Origin: Gillisella terrae
GTDB taxonomy: Bacteria; Pseudomonadota; Alphaproteobacteria; Rhizobiales; Rhizobiaceae
Length of the DNA stretch: 64,000 bases
NCBI RefSeq assembly: GCF_004801395.1
Contig: NZ_SSOA01000001.1
Location: forward strand, 620,001-684,000
Direction: 5' to 3'
Shown here: in pieces, positions 36,080 to 44,207 of the stretch
How the letters are laid out: each line of letters opens with the position of its first letter
Numbering within the stretch: the stretch's first letter is position 1
Translations under genes and position numbers: made by a program
The notes under the pieces: generated by a model
Told to the model about the DNA's origin: nothing
The model's input: only the letters and a program-made list of their open reading frames with translations
The model's database searches: none

Positions 36080-36096
36080 ATGTAATGTTATTACAT
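36080..36096. promoter_or_regulatory. Zur box between znuA and znuC
   Basis: ATGTAATGTTATTACAT lies between the divergent znuA and znuCB-zur transcripts and can control both. Its exact reverse complement is before the CobW-type gene. Confidence 0.87.
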
Positions 36097-36162
36097 AGAT
36101 TGCGTAACGCTATAACGTGTGGCATAGCGTGATGCAACAGACAAATTTAAGGTCATGCTTGC

Positions 36163-37053
36163 GTGCTGAATATCTCTGGTGAAGCTCCGCTGGTCACTCT
36201 TCGCAATGCTGGTATTCAGCGCGGTGGGCGCTGGCTGGTGCGTGGTGTCGAGCTTGAGTTGCGTAAAGGCGAGATTGTTACCCTGATCGGCCCAAATGGA
36301 TCAGGAAAATCCACCACGGCCAAAATGGCCATCGGTGTTCTGAAGCCTGATGAGGGCAGCGTCGAGCGGTTGCGCGATTTTACCGTGGGTTACGTTCCGC
36401 AAAAGCTCGCCGTTGATTGGACCATGCCGCTCAGTGTCGAGCGTTTGATGACGCTGACCGTGAAGCTGAGCAAGCGCGAGGTGGACGCCGCCCTTGATGC
36501 TGTAGGCATTGCCCATTTGGCCCGCGCACAGGTGCAAAATCTGTCGGGTGGTGAGTTTCAGCGCGCACTTCTGGCCCGTGCCATGGCGCGCAAACCTGAT
36601 TTGCTGGTGCTGGACGAGCCTGTGCAGGGTGTCGATTTTGCAGGTGAAATCGCGCTTTACGATTTGATTTCTGACATTCGGCGCAAAACCGGCTGCGGTA
36701 TTTTGCTGATTTCACACGATTTGCATGTGGTGATGGCCGAGACCGATACGGTGGTGTGCCTGAACGGCCATGTGTGTTGCCGGGGCACGCCCGATATTGT
36801 CAGCCAAAGCCCGGAATATCAGCGCTTGTTTGGTGTGGCCGCTGCACGCACGCTGGCGGTTTATAATCATCGCCATGATCACACCCACCTGCCGGATGGG
36901 CGGGTGCAGCATCAGGATGGCTCGATTACCGACAATTGCCACCCGGGTGACGGCCATCATCATGATCATGATCATGGGGAAAAACACCACCATCAGCACC
37001 ATGGCGAAGGCACGGCCTCGACCGCATTGAACGGAGGTCGCCATGATGGATGA
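36163..37053 (+). CDS. znuC: zinc ABC importer ATPase ZnuC
   Basis: A 296-residue ATPase: Walker A GPNGSGKSTTAK, signature LSGGEFQRALLARAMARKP, Walker B LLVLDEPVQGVD, H-loop LLISHDLHVV. The last 60 residues are rich in histidine (DGHHHDHDHGEKHHHQHHG), an extension that may hold or sense zinc. GTG 36163 is used; an AAGG lies about ten bases upstream, and the ATG at 36155 is out of frame. It overlaps znuB by 11 bases. Confidence 0.92.
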   Translation: MLNISGEAPLVTLRNAGIQRGGRWLVRGVELELRKGEIVTLIGPNGSGKSTTAKMAIGVLKPDEGSVERLRDFTVGYVPQKLAVDWTMPLSVERLMTLTVKLSKREVDAALDAVGIAHLARAQVQNLSGGEFQRALLARAMARKPDLLVLDEPVQGVDFAGEIALYDLISDIRRKTGCGILLISHDLHVVMAETDTVVCLNGHVCCRGTPDIVSQSPEYQRLFGVAAARTLAVYNHRHDHTHLPDGRVQHQDGSITDNCHPGDGHHHDHDHGEKHHHQHHGEGTASTALNGGRHDG

Positions 37054-37852
37054 TTTCTTCCTGCGTGCGCTTCTTGCCGGTGTTGGGCTGGCGTTTACCG
37101 TTGGTCCTCTGGGATGTTTTGTGATCTGGCGGCGTATGGCCTATTTTGGCGATACCATGGCCCATTCGGCGTTGTTGGGCGTGGCGCTGTCCTTGCTGTT
37201 TTCGATCAATTTGACCTTGAGTGTGTTTTTGGTGGCAGCAATGGTGTCGTTGTTGTTGCTGGGCTTGCAGAAAAAACAGGGGCTGTCATCTGATGCGCTG
37301 CTGGGTATTTTGAGCCATTCCACGCTGGCAATTGGCCTTGTGCTGGTGGCGTTCATGACCTGGGTGCGGCTGGATCTGATGGCCTATCTGTTTGGTGATA
37401 TTCTGGCGGTGACCAGTACCGATATCGTCACCGTCTGGTTGGGCGGCTTTTTCGTCATTGCTTGTCTGTGCCTGCTGTGGCGTCCGCTGCTGGCGGCAAC
37501 GGTGAATGAGGATGTGGCGGAAGCCGAAGGCTTGAAACCCGCACGCGCCAGACTTATTTTCATGCTGTTGATGGCGGTTGTCATTGCCATTGCCATGAAG
37601 ATTGTGGGTATTTTGTTGATCACGGCTTTGCTGATCATTCCGGCGGCAACAGCAAGGCGCTTTGCTCCCACGCCCGAGATCATGGCCGTTATGGCCTCGG
37701 TGATTGGCGGGCTTGCCGTTGTCGGTGGGCTGTTTGGTTCACTGACCTATGACACGCCGTCGGGGCCTTCCATTGTGGTGGCGGCTCTCGTGTTGTTTCT
37801 TTTAAGTCTGCTGCCCGTGCGCGGTCCTCGCGCCTCCAACGGGAAAGGATGA
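37043..37852 (+). CDS. znuB: zinc ABC importer permease ZnuB
   Basis: A 269-residue ABC-3 family permease with about eight helices: VGPLGCFVIWRRMAYFGDTM, SHSALLGVALSLL-type segments, DILAVTSTDIVTVWLGGFF and KIVGILLITALLIIPAATAR. GGAGG at 37033-37037 fits ATG 37043 or ATG 37046. The stop overlaps the zur start (ATGATG), so import and its regulator are made together. Confidence 0.92.
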   Translation: MMDDFFLRALLAGVGLAFTVGPLGCFVIWRRMAYFGDTMAHSALLGVALSLLFSINLTLSVFLVAAMVSLLLLGLQKKQGLSSDALLGILSHSTLAIGLVLVAFMTWVRLDLMAYLFGDILAVTSTDIVTVWLGGFFVIACLCLLWRPLLAATVNEDVAEAEGLKPARARLIFMLLMAVVIAIAMKIVGILLITALLIIPAATARRFAPTPEIMAVMASVIGGLAVVGGLFGSLTYDTPSGPSIVVAALVLFLLSLLPVRGPRASNGKG

Positions 37853-38259
37853 TGTCTATGGCCACGCCGCAACTAACCCGCAATCAGGCTCTTGTGTTTC
37901 AAGCTCTCGAGAGCGCTGATGGGCCTCTTTCCGCCTATACCATTCTTGATAAATTGCGCGATCACGGTTTTCGCGCACCGCTTCAGGTCTATCGCGCTTT
38001 GGAAAAGCTGTTGGAATTTGGGCTTGTGCATCGGCTGGAAAGCCTGAACGCTTTTGTTGTCTGCTCCCATCCAAAGCATGATTGTTGCAGCCACGGCACG
38101 GTTGCCTTTGCCATTTGTGAACGCTGCGGTCTGGTGCAGGAGTTTCACGACCACGCCATTGAGCATCAGCTTCAGGACTGGACCAAGGGCAGGGGGTTCA
38201 AGGCCGAGAAAACCACCATTGAGATCAAGGGCGTTTGCGCCAATTGCGCAGGCTTATAA
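37849..38259 (+). CDS. zur: zinc uptake regulator Zur (Fur family)
   Basis: A 136-residue Fur-family repressor: winged helix with PLSAYTILDKLRDHGFRAPL and QVYRALEKLLEFGLVHRLES, then zinc sites in CSHPKHDCCSHGTVAFAICE and the C-terminal CANCAG pair that form the structural zinc site. ATG codons at 37849, 37852 and 37858 are all possible; GGGAAAGG best fits 37858 or 37852. Being last in its own target operon gives autoregulation through the box at 36080. It overlaps the convergent carbonic-anhydrase gene by six bases. Confidence 0.92.
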   Translation: MMSMATPQLTRNQALVFQALESADGPLSAYTILDKLRDHGFRAPLQVYRALEKLLEFGLVHRLESLNAFVVCSHPKHDCCSHGTVAFAICERCGLVQEFHDHAIEHQLQDWTKGRGFKAEKTTIEIKGVCANCAGL

Positions 38260-38781
38260 TGGACGCAGATCGCGGGCAAAACGCTGCCAGTTGGCAATGT
38301 AATTGAGCGCCGATTTTCGCAATCCCTCGACGGCTTGATCATCCAGTATGCGCACAACACGGGCCGGCGCGCCAACAATCAGGGAATTGTCGGGAAATTC
38401 TTTGCCTTCGGTAATCAGCGCATTGGCTCCGACCAGGCAATTCTTGCCAATTTTTGCGCCGTTGAGAACGGTCGCTCCCATGCCGATCAGGGAGTTATCA
38501 CCAATGGTGCAGCCATGAATAATGGCATGGTGGCCAATGGTGCAGCCTTGGCCGATTGTTGCGGGAAAGCCCATGTCGGTGTGGATCATGGTGCCTTCTT
38601 GCACATTGGTGCCAGCACCCAGCGTAATGGCTTCATTATCACCGCGCAGCACGGCACCAAACCAGATGCCAACGTCTTCACCGAGAATGACATTGCCAAT
38701 CACATGCGCATCTGGCGCAATCCAGAACCGGTTGGCTTCTGGCAAGGCTGGTGACAGATCACCCAAAGCGTAAAGTGGCAT
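38254..38781 (-). CDS. gamma-class carbonic anhydrase-like protein
   Basis: A 175-residue left-handed beta-helix (hexapeptide repeat) protein of the YrdA/PaaY/CA group: GNVILGEDVGIWFGAVLRGD, GTNVQEGTMIHTDMGFPATI, and GHHAIIHGCTIGDNSLIGMG with histidines expected to bind the metal of a trimer. Enzymatic activity varies in this group; some members have other roles. It is convergent with zur. Confidence 0.9.
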   Translation of the reverse strand: MPLYALGDLSPALPEANRFWIAPDAHVIGNVILGEDVGIWFGAVLRGDNEAITLGAGTNVQEGTMIHTDMGFPATIGQGCTIGHHAIIHGCTIGDNSLIGMGATVLNGAKIGKNCLVGANALITEGKEFPDNSLIVGAPARVVRILDDQAVEGLRKSALNYIANWQRFARDLRPL

Positions 38782-38817
38782 GATGTTATCCCCCCGACAA
38801 TCAAGCTAATATCTATA

Positions 38818-39087
38818 TTATCTCAGGCGCATTGTCAGCGGAATCCGGCCCGATTGCATGCCGATATGGATGTGAATATGGGCTTCTGGCTGTGAGTAGC
38901 GCCAGGCGCGCGCACCATGGCACATCAGCAGATTCATCAACTCGCGGGTCTTTGAACGCGGCTTGTTTGTACCAAATTCCGCCAGCTTGAAAGCTGCATC
39001 GTGCAATGGGTTCAACACGCTGCGCGGGTTGTACGGCATGGCCGCATCTTCAGAGATGATGTTTTCAATATTTTCGTTGTTTGCCAT
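38818..39087 (-). CDS. conserved hypothetical protein, 89 aa
   Basis: An 89-residue soluble protein with NPRSVLNPLHDAAFKLAEFG, KPRSKTRELMNLLMCHGARA and the ending HIHIHIGMQSGRIPLTMRLR. The tidy beta-like His pattern and start spacing suggest a real gene, of a type I believe is conserved in Rhizobiales, but I do not recognise a named function. It lies between carbonic anhydrase and the D,D-carboxypeptidase on the same strand. Confidence 0.65.
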   Translation of the reverse strand: MANNENIENIISEDAAMPYNPRSVLNPLHDAAFKLAEFGTNKPRSKTRELMNLLMCHGARAWRYSQPEAHIHIHIGMQSGRIPLTMRLR

Positions 39088-39132
39088 TTTGGTTTCCTCG
39101 CACGCATGACATTTCGAGGTGGGGTGTTGTGG

Positions 39133-40518
39133 TTATTGCATCGCGGCCCAGCAACTCACGCCAGATTTTTTCAGCGAATTACATGCATTTAAAGCGGCTT
39201 GCTGGTCCTCAAACCCGATAAAGCGGGCGCGGTAGACTTTTGAAGAACCTTCGCCATAGGCAACAGCCAGAGGGCGAGCCTGTTTCAATCCGGCGTGGCC
39301 CTTCGCTTTTGCCCGCTGTAACAGGTCCATGGCATCGCTATGGCTGTTGGCAACGCCAATCTGAACCGTCCAGCCCGATTCGGCTTTTGCCTCGGACTTT
39401 GTGGAGAAGGTCATCGTGTTATCAACGTTGGCAGGTGGTACAGGGTGATGGCCAGTCATCTTGCGACGTTTCGGGGTCGGCGCAATTGTCGAGATTGCCT
39501 TTGACGCACTGCTGTCGTCTTCATCATTTGCGTAAGCCGTTTCGCCCAAAGCCGGAGCGCTGCCGTAGCGGGCACCGGGAACAGGTACGTCTGCCATCGG
39601 CAAGCTGGGCACGGGTTCGGAGCCGCGCGAAGCGTTGGCAACGGGCTCAGGTATCGATTTCTGGCTGGCAACAAGGGCGCGGGTGTTGCCGCGGCTTGAG
39701 GCTTGCGGCAAATAGGTGGCAATCAACTGGCGCATGCGATTGTCGCGGGCAGGGGTTGAAACACCTCCGAGCACGACCGCAACCAATGACTTGCCATCAA
39801 TATGGACCGAGCTGACAAGATTGAAACCAGACGCATTTGTGAAGCCGGTTTTGATGCCGTCTACACCGCGTACGCTGCCAATCAAGCGGTTATGGCTGCC
39901 GATAACCTGCTTGCCATAAACAAAACGTCTGGCCGAAAAATAATGGTAGTACTGCGGAAAATGCGTATACAGCGCCATGCCCAGACGCGCCTGATCGCGT
40001 GCTGTGGTTTTTTGTTGTGAATTTGGCAGGCCATTGGCATTGCGATAGGTGGTGCGCGTCATGCCAAGGGAGCGCGCCTTTGCGGTCATCATTTCGGCAA
40101 AGTGGCTTTCACTGCCGCCCAATGCTTCACCAAGGGCCGTTGCCACATCGTTGGCGGAGCGGGTGACCACGGCCAAAATGCCTTGCTCGACCGTGAAGGT
40201 CTGTCCGGCTTTAACGCCGAGCTTTGATGGCTTTTGCGATGCCGCATGCGCCGATACCCGAATAGGGGTGTTGAGGCGGATCTTGCCCTTTTGCAATTCT
40301 TCGAACACCAGATAAAGGGTCATCATCTTGGTGAGCGATGCAGGATAGCGCAGCGCGTCGGGATCAGAAGATTTCAACACTTTGCCAGTGTTGGCGTCGA
40401 CCACTATATCGGCATAGGGCGGCGAGTAGGCGGCCTGGGCCGTGGCGGTGCTGCTGAGGCTGGCGGCACATGCAATGAGGGCAGCGACAGACAGACGGGT
40501 CATATACCGGATCATCAT
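39133..40518 (-). CDS. D-alanyl-D-alanine carboxypeptidase with SPOR domain
   Basis: About 461 residues. Signal peptide (LSVAALIACAASLSSTATAQ), then a penicillin-binding domain with SxxK in PASLTKMMTLYLVFEE, SxN in TRSANDVATALGEALGG and KTG in VDGIKTGFTNASGFN. After a low-complexity linker (residues about 290-375), a SPOR peptidoglycan-binding domain (GWTVQIGVANSHSDAMDLLQ) ends the protein. It trims peptide side chains in the periplasm and the SPOR domain would target it to septal denuded glycan. Start 40518 puts the signal at the N-terminus; GTG 40581 is an alternative. Confidence 0.88.
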   Translation of the reverse strand: MMIRYMTRLSVAALIACAASLSSTATAQAAYSPPYADIVVDANTGKVLKSSDPDALRYPASLTKMMTLYLVFEELQKGKIRLNTPIRVSAHAASQKPSKLGVKAGQTFTVEQGILAVVTRSANDVATALGEALGGSESHFAEMMTAKARSLGMTRTTYRNANGLPNSQQKTTARDQARLGMALYTHFPQYYHYFSARRFVYGKQVIGSHNRLIGSVRGVDGIKTGFTNASGFNLVSSVHIDGKSLVAVVLGGVSTPARDNRMRQLIATYLPQASSRGNTRALVASQKSIPEPVANASRGSEPVPSLPMADVPVPGARYGSAPALGETAYANDEDDSSASKAISTIAPTPKRRKMTGHHPVPPANVDNTMTFSTKSEAKAESGWTVQIGVANSHSDAMDLLQRAKAKGHAGLKQARPLAVAYGEGSSKVYRARFIGFEDQQAALNACNSLKKSGVSCWAAMQ

Positions 40519-40598
40519 ACTCCGGCCAAGGAGGCTCGCGACTTGCTTCTTCACCACTATGCTCTTTTTTCCAGAATCCACGATTTTGCCGCCCCCTA

Positions 40599-40703
40599 CT
40601 GCATAATTCCTTAAATCGGAATCGATTTAAGGCGAAAATTATGCAGCAGACTTAAACTGTTACAGCGTTCTTCGTGCGTTTTTTTAAAACGCACGACGCT
40701 GTA
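40599..40703 (+). repeat. GCATAATT palindromic repeat, copy 4, with second hairpin module
   Basis: CTGCATAATTCCTTAAATCG begins the first module and AAAATTATGCAG ends it at 40646. After 12 bases a second module has ACAGCGT...CGTGCGTTTT and AAAACGCACG.ACGCTGT arms (to 40703). The same two-module order is seen at 48851-48960. The rest of the 40519-40795 gap shows no gene. Confidence 0.8.
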
Positions 40704-40795
40704 GCGACACTGGTCCCACTTTAGAACGACAGCGTTACCAAGTGGTTTATGATGAACAACTCCTTGCCAAAGACTGGGCGATTTTCACTAATTTT

Positions 40796-41542
40796 TTATG
40801 GATTGGCATTTGCTGTTATGCGTTTGCTCACATAGGCGGTCACGGCATCGTCAATTTTTTGCCAATCCGCCAGATTTTGAGCGGAAAAACGATAAAGAAC
40901 ACTCAAGTCTTTGCCGAGGTGAATATCGCGCTGGCAATCGTCTATCGCTTGATCTTCCAGTTTTGGGGCATCCATGCAGCGTATGGCGTAATCTGCATTA
41001 CCGGGCCGATGTGCAGTGTAAAGGATCTCGCCATCATAACCGCTGCCCGGTTTGAGGCGGTGAATGGTCAGGCCATAAGGCCCTTGCTGTGGTGCACCGT
41101 CAAAAAGTTGCGTGTAAATCGGTGCGACCCGCCCGGACATATCTTGCGACATGGTGCTTTGGCTGATCTGAATAAAAATCAAACGGTTGGTCTGGCTGGC
41201 ATCATCAAAGCGCAGCCGATCGGCAACGTCATAGCCGCGCATTTCCGGCCACATGAGCGCAAGATCAATACGCATCGCTTTGCCATCGTGCCGCTGGCGC
41301 TCAAACCGAATGGCGTTTTCTTCGACCTGCAATTGATCAAGGCCGATGGTGATGCTGCGAACTGTCTGGCGATCGCTGTGATCGCCCAGCAAAAGAAAAT
41401 GGCCAAGTGTTGGGCTGAAATAGGTGAGCGTCAGCGAAAACAAAGCCATAAATCCCAAGACCGCGGCGAGGGCGATCTTTTGGCGCAAGGATAAAAGCGG
41501 CTTTTCCTGATTCAGGCTATTGTCGTCTTGCGCATGTGCCAC
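40796..41542 (-). CDS. hypothetical membrane-anchored protein, 248 aa
   Basis: An N-terminal cytoplasmic stretch, one membrane helix (KIALAAVLGFMALFSLTLTY, about residues 22-42) and a roughly 200-residue outside domain with two or three cysteines (YAIRCMDAPKLEDQAIDDCQ). No known family recognised. Start is GTG 41542 with a weak ribosome site. A long frame on the opposite strand is a shadow: base composition and a clear membrane anchor favour this strand. Confidence 0.6.
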   Translation of the reverse strand: MAHAQDDNSLNQEKPLLSLRQKIALAAVLGFMALFSLTLTYFSPTLGHFLLLGDHSDRQTVRSITIGLDQLQVEENAIRFERQRHDGKAMRIDLALMWPEMRGYDVADRLRFDDASQTNRLIFIQISQSTMSQDMSGRVAPIYTQLFDGAPQQGPYGLTIHRLKPGSGYDGEILYTAHRPGNADYAIRCMDAPKLEDQAIDDCQRDIHLGKDLSVLYRFSAQNLADWQKIDDAVTAYVSKRITANANP

Positions 41543-41625
41543 GCTGAAACGCTGCTCCGCTTGAAGAATCTCTCTATCGGTCGATAGGGTTGCGCCATTA
41601 TGGTTAATTGACGGTTAATAAAATC

Positions 41626-41655
41626 GAGCCGGTTCCGTGGCAGCGGAACCGGCTC
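41626..41655 (-). terminator. terminator of the BTLCP gene
   Basis: GAGCCGGTTCCG (41626-41637) and CGGAACCGGCTC (41644-41655) pair perfectly over six bases; on the minus strand GATTTTATT follows. Confidence 0.85.
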
Positions 41656-41736
41656 TTGGTCTCGGCCGGGATAGGTGTGCGGGGAAGACCGGACCAATTC
41701 GATAGGGGTGTGCGTTCATCCAATGTCGGTTATGGA

Positions 41737-42348
41737 TTATTTTGTTTGCAGAGCCGCCATCGCCGAGTTGCGGCTATCGATAATCTTGATCCATTGGCCG
41801 GGATTGTCGCCAGCCTGACGCTTCAGGTAGGTGTATTCGGTATCGGACCACAGCATCACCTTGTTGCGCATATTGTCCAAAATGAAATCGCCGCGATCGG
41901 TTCTGACCGTTAGAACGGCATGGCCCTCGCCATTGGGCTGCAACACCACGGTGATCAGAAGGTCTGACGCCGACACGCCTTTTTCCATCAGTTCGCGGCG
42001 TTTCAGCAGCGCGTAATCTTCGCAGTCGCCAGCCGTGACAGGATAGGCCCAAAATTCTTCGACGCCATATTGCTCCAGATCCGTCTCAGGTCTGATGGTG
42101 GTGTTTACGGTGTAATTGACATCCAGAATGGTTTTCCAAAGCTCAGGTGTCAGTTTTGCCGGGCCAAAATCTCGCTCAAGAGGCTTGCACTCGATCGCAT
42201 GGGTTTTGCAAAATTCGTAATGGCCAATGGGCTGGCTGGTTTTTCCAGCGAGTGTCATGGCGGCTTGTCCTGCATTGGCGCTGCTCGCAGATGCGAAGGC
42301 AAGCATGGCAGCGATAAAGGCGAAACCGATTGTGTTTTTCTTTGTCAT
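41737..42348 (-). CDS. transglutaminase-like cysteine protease (BTLCP family)
   Basis: A 203-residue periplasmic protein with signal peptide (FAFIAAMLAFASASSANA). The BTLCP domain has its catalytic cysteine in TAGDCEDYALLKRREL, histidine in GEGHAVLTVRT and aspartate in GDFILDNMRNKV. Such proteins in other bacteria (LapG type) cleave adhesins or process surface proteins, but many rhizobial members lack an assigned target. No adhesin gene or LapD-like gene is next to it here. Confidence 0.85.
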   Translation of the reverse strand: MTKKNTIGFAFIAAMLAFASASSANAGQAAMTLAGKTSQPIGHYEFCKTHAIECKPLERDFGPAKLTPELWKTILDVNYTVNTTIRPETDLEQYGVEEFWAYPVTAGDCEDYALLKRRELMEKGVSASDLLITVVLQPNGEGHAVLTVRTDRGDFILDNMRNKVMLWSDTEYTYLKRQAGDNPGQWIKIIDSRNSAMAALQTK

Positions 42349-42909
42349 TGGATGTCTCCCCGTTCTGGGAGTACAATGACGCTGATGTTTTTATCTCTCG
42401 CAAAATTCAGAACTCAAAATAAGTATAGTTTTGAATAGAATAAGTATTAAATTTATCGAAAATTCTAACGAATTTGGTAGGCTAAAAGATAGAAATCAGC
42501 TTAAGTGGTTGTGTATACGTTGTCCTGCTCGTTCTGAGATTTTCAATTTAATACGTTGAAATTTATGATGGAAAACGATTTTTTGCCGATGTGCAGTTTC
42601 AGTGTTTTGGTCTGAGTTTGATCGAGTTCCCGTTTTGGGAGAGTGCGATATTCCCAATTTGGAACGAAAAATCCGCCTATTTCGCCCGAATGCGCTGTTG
42701 CTGAGGTGATTATTTATTTTACTAAGCGTTCGGATGGTGAATGCTTAATGAACGGAATATGTTGATACTATATTTATGCCAAAAACGCCCCTTTATACCT
42801 TTCGTAAAGCATTTGTACGCAAGCGGAGTGCGCCGTCGTCGTTACGGGTAGCGAGCTGGATCATGCGGGAGGTGGGGGTGAAAAGAAGGATGAAGCACAC
42901 CGCACTCTC
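42349..42909. other. gene-free AT-rich region with a bipartite inverted repeat
   Basis: No coding region is visible in these 560 bases. The part next to 42349 is the BTLCP promoter region. At 42626-42665 a two-part inverted repeat is present: GTTCC/GGAAC outside and TTGGGA/TCCCAA inside. Repeats fill the DNA from 42910 onward. Confidence 0.55.
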
Positions 42910-42953
42910 CTGCATAAGTTTTTAAATCGGAGTGGATTTAAGAACTTATGCAG
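42910..42953 (+). repeat. GCATAATT palindromic repeat, copy 5
   Basis: CTGCATAAGTTTTTAAATCG at the left and TTAAGAACTTATGCAG at the right. The outer arms have changed together (CATAAGT with ACTTATG), keeping the hairpin. Confidence 0.8.
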
Positions 42954-42969
42954 CAGTTCTGTGTGCTCT

Positions 42970-43250
42970 GGTTCAATCTGAACCATAGTACACGACGCAT
43001 ACGTTTTACCGTGTAGCTCACCCCCCTCTGCCCTGCCGGGCATCTCCCCCACAAGGAGGGAGATCGACAAAAGCAACCCTATTGCTCAACAGCATACGTC
43101 CTATGTGTCGGAAATCAGGATTTCATTGTGAGAAACGAGCGGGAACGCCTATCCGATCTCCCTCCTTGTGGGGGAGATGGCTGGCAAGCCAGAGGGGGGT
43201 AAACGGCACATAAAGGCGTTTGTGTCGTGTACTCTGAATCTGAACCTGAC
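42970..43250. repeat. nested inverted-repeat element (MITE-like)
   Basis: The core arms are a perfect 26-base inverted repeat: 43041-43066 (CATCTCCCCCACAAGGAGGG and six more bases) and 43154-43179. Imperfect pairing extends outward to 43020 and 43200 and, with gaps, to GGTTCAATCTGAACC near 42970 and TGAATCTGAACC near 43230. The 87-base interior holds no gene. The CTCCCCCACAAGGAGGGAGA arm is of a kind often seen dispersed in Rhizobiales genomes. Confidence 0.75.
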
Positions 43251-43271
43251 AGACTCTAAATTCCCTTGTTT

Positions 43272-43322
43272 TCGTTTGTCTTTTCGGGAAAACCGGATTC
43301 CATTTTTCCTTGACAAACTCTA
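43272..43322 (-). repeat. stop-anchored hairpin repeat, copy c
   Basis: Read on the minus strand it starts with the TAG stop of the PilZ gene (43322-43320), followed by AGTTTGTC, the GGAATCCGGTTTTCCC core and GACAAAC, nearly identical to copy b at 16033. Homology continues past the hairpin for about 45 bases (GAAAACAAGGGAA, TAGAGTCTGTC). Confidence 0.85.
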
Positions 43323-43931
43323 GAGAAAATCTTTCAAGGAATCACGCGACTGAAGCGTGGTAAACTCAATGGCGACGCCTTCAAGAAAGTGGCGGACCAC
43401 GCGGCCGCGGGTGTTGCCCAGACGGACAGCCGTACCCATGGCGGGACGATATTCCATTTCCACGGCGGCACCCGACAATGAAAGGTCGATAATCCGGCAG
43501 CTGAATTTCTGACCGTCGTCCAGTGTCAGTTCAGCGCGTGCCTTGCGCGGGGTGAGGCGATCGTGACGACGATCTTCCGGCAGGCCCAATTCGTGTTTAT
43601 TGGCAATCCAGGTCAGTTGCGCCGCCAGTTTTTCGCGTTTGCGATCGGTGGCAACGATGCTGATGACAAAGCCATCATCGGTGGTTTTAACCACACTGCC
43701 TTCGATGCGGCCAATATTGTCGATGTAAGCGATGATACGATCACCGGCCACCGGGCGGGCAGCGCAAATAAAGCGGACGTCACCGGGCGACATATCCACG
43801 GTCAGGCAAACATATTCGTCCTGGCTGGGCACCATCAAGCGCCCTTCAAGACTAACGGACACACGCTGAAAGGCGCGTTGAACCTGACGCCTCTCTGTCT
43901 CGCTTTTTTGTGTCTGTTGAAAGGAATACAT
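43320..43931 (-). CDS. tandem PilZ-domain protein (c-di-GMP binding)
   Basis: A 203-residue protein with two PilZ-like domains. The second (about residues 118-200) has the full c-di-GMP signature: RRHDR followed by DLSLSGAAVEM. The first (about 20-110) is degenerate: FQRVSVSLEGRLMV and DMSPGDVRF lack the normal spacing. Likely a cytoplasmic c-di-GMP effector for motility or polysaccharide control. Its stop codon is supplied by the hairpin repeat at 43272-43322, so the last residues (DSLKDFL) may have been changed by repeat insertion. Confidence 0.87.
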   Translation of the reverse strand: MYSFQQTQKSETERRQVQRAFQRVSVSLEGRLMVPSQDEYVCLTVDMSPGDVRFICAARPVAGDRIIAYIDNIGRIEGSVVKTTDDGFVISIVATDRKREKLAAQLTWIANKHELGLPEDRRHDRLTPRKARAELTLDDGQKFSCRIIDLSLSGAAVEMEYRPAMGTAVRLGNTRGRVVRHFLEGVAIEFTTLQSRDSLKDFL

Positions 43932-44146
43932 TGCCGGGTCTCGCAGCCGTGGATAGGCGTTAATATTAGTTGGTAGCTATTAATAGAGTCTTCACCCACG
44001 GCACCGAAAGCGCGTTCGTGACACCATGCATCCTCTGTTGCTTGCTTCCTTATACCGATTCTGGTTTGCGAAAATATCCAGCAGGGCGTTCGCCCAAAAA
44101 ATTTATATAGCCCCATATTTTCATCCCGCGCCGGGTGCTGAAATGC

Positions 44147-44175
44147 AAAACGCCCGACGAAAAGCCGGGCGTTTT
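44147..44175 (-). terminator. terminator of the acid phosphatase gene
   Basis: AAAACGCCCGAC (44147-44158) and GCCGGGCGTTTT (44164-44175) form a stem with one mismatch region and a T-run on the minus strand, about 33 bases after the stop. No gene is seen from 43932 to 44207. Confidence 0.82.
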
Positions 44176-44207
44176 GTTTCAACTTAAATCCGCAGTCAAA
44201 AGGTGCG

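Noticed and set aside
40742..41494. 250-codon plus-strand frame opposite the 248-aa membrane protein
   Set aside because: The minus-strand product has a clean membrane anchor and normal composition; the plus-strand frame starts in a repeat region and lacks a good ribosome site.
43020..43200. Insertion sequence at the long inverted repeat
   Set aside because: The interior is only 87 bases and encodes no transposase; at most a non-autonomous element.
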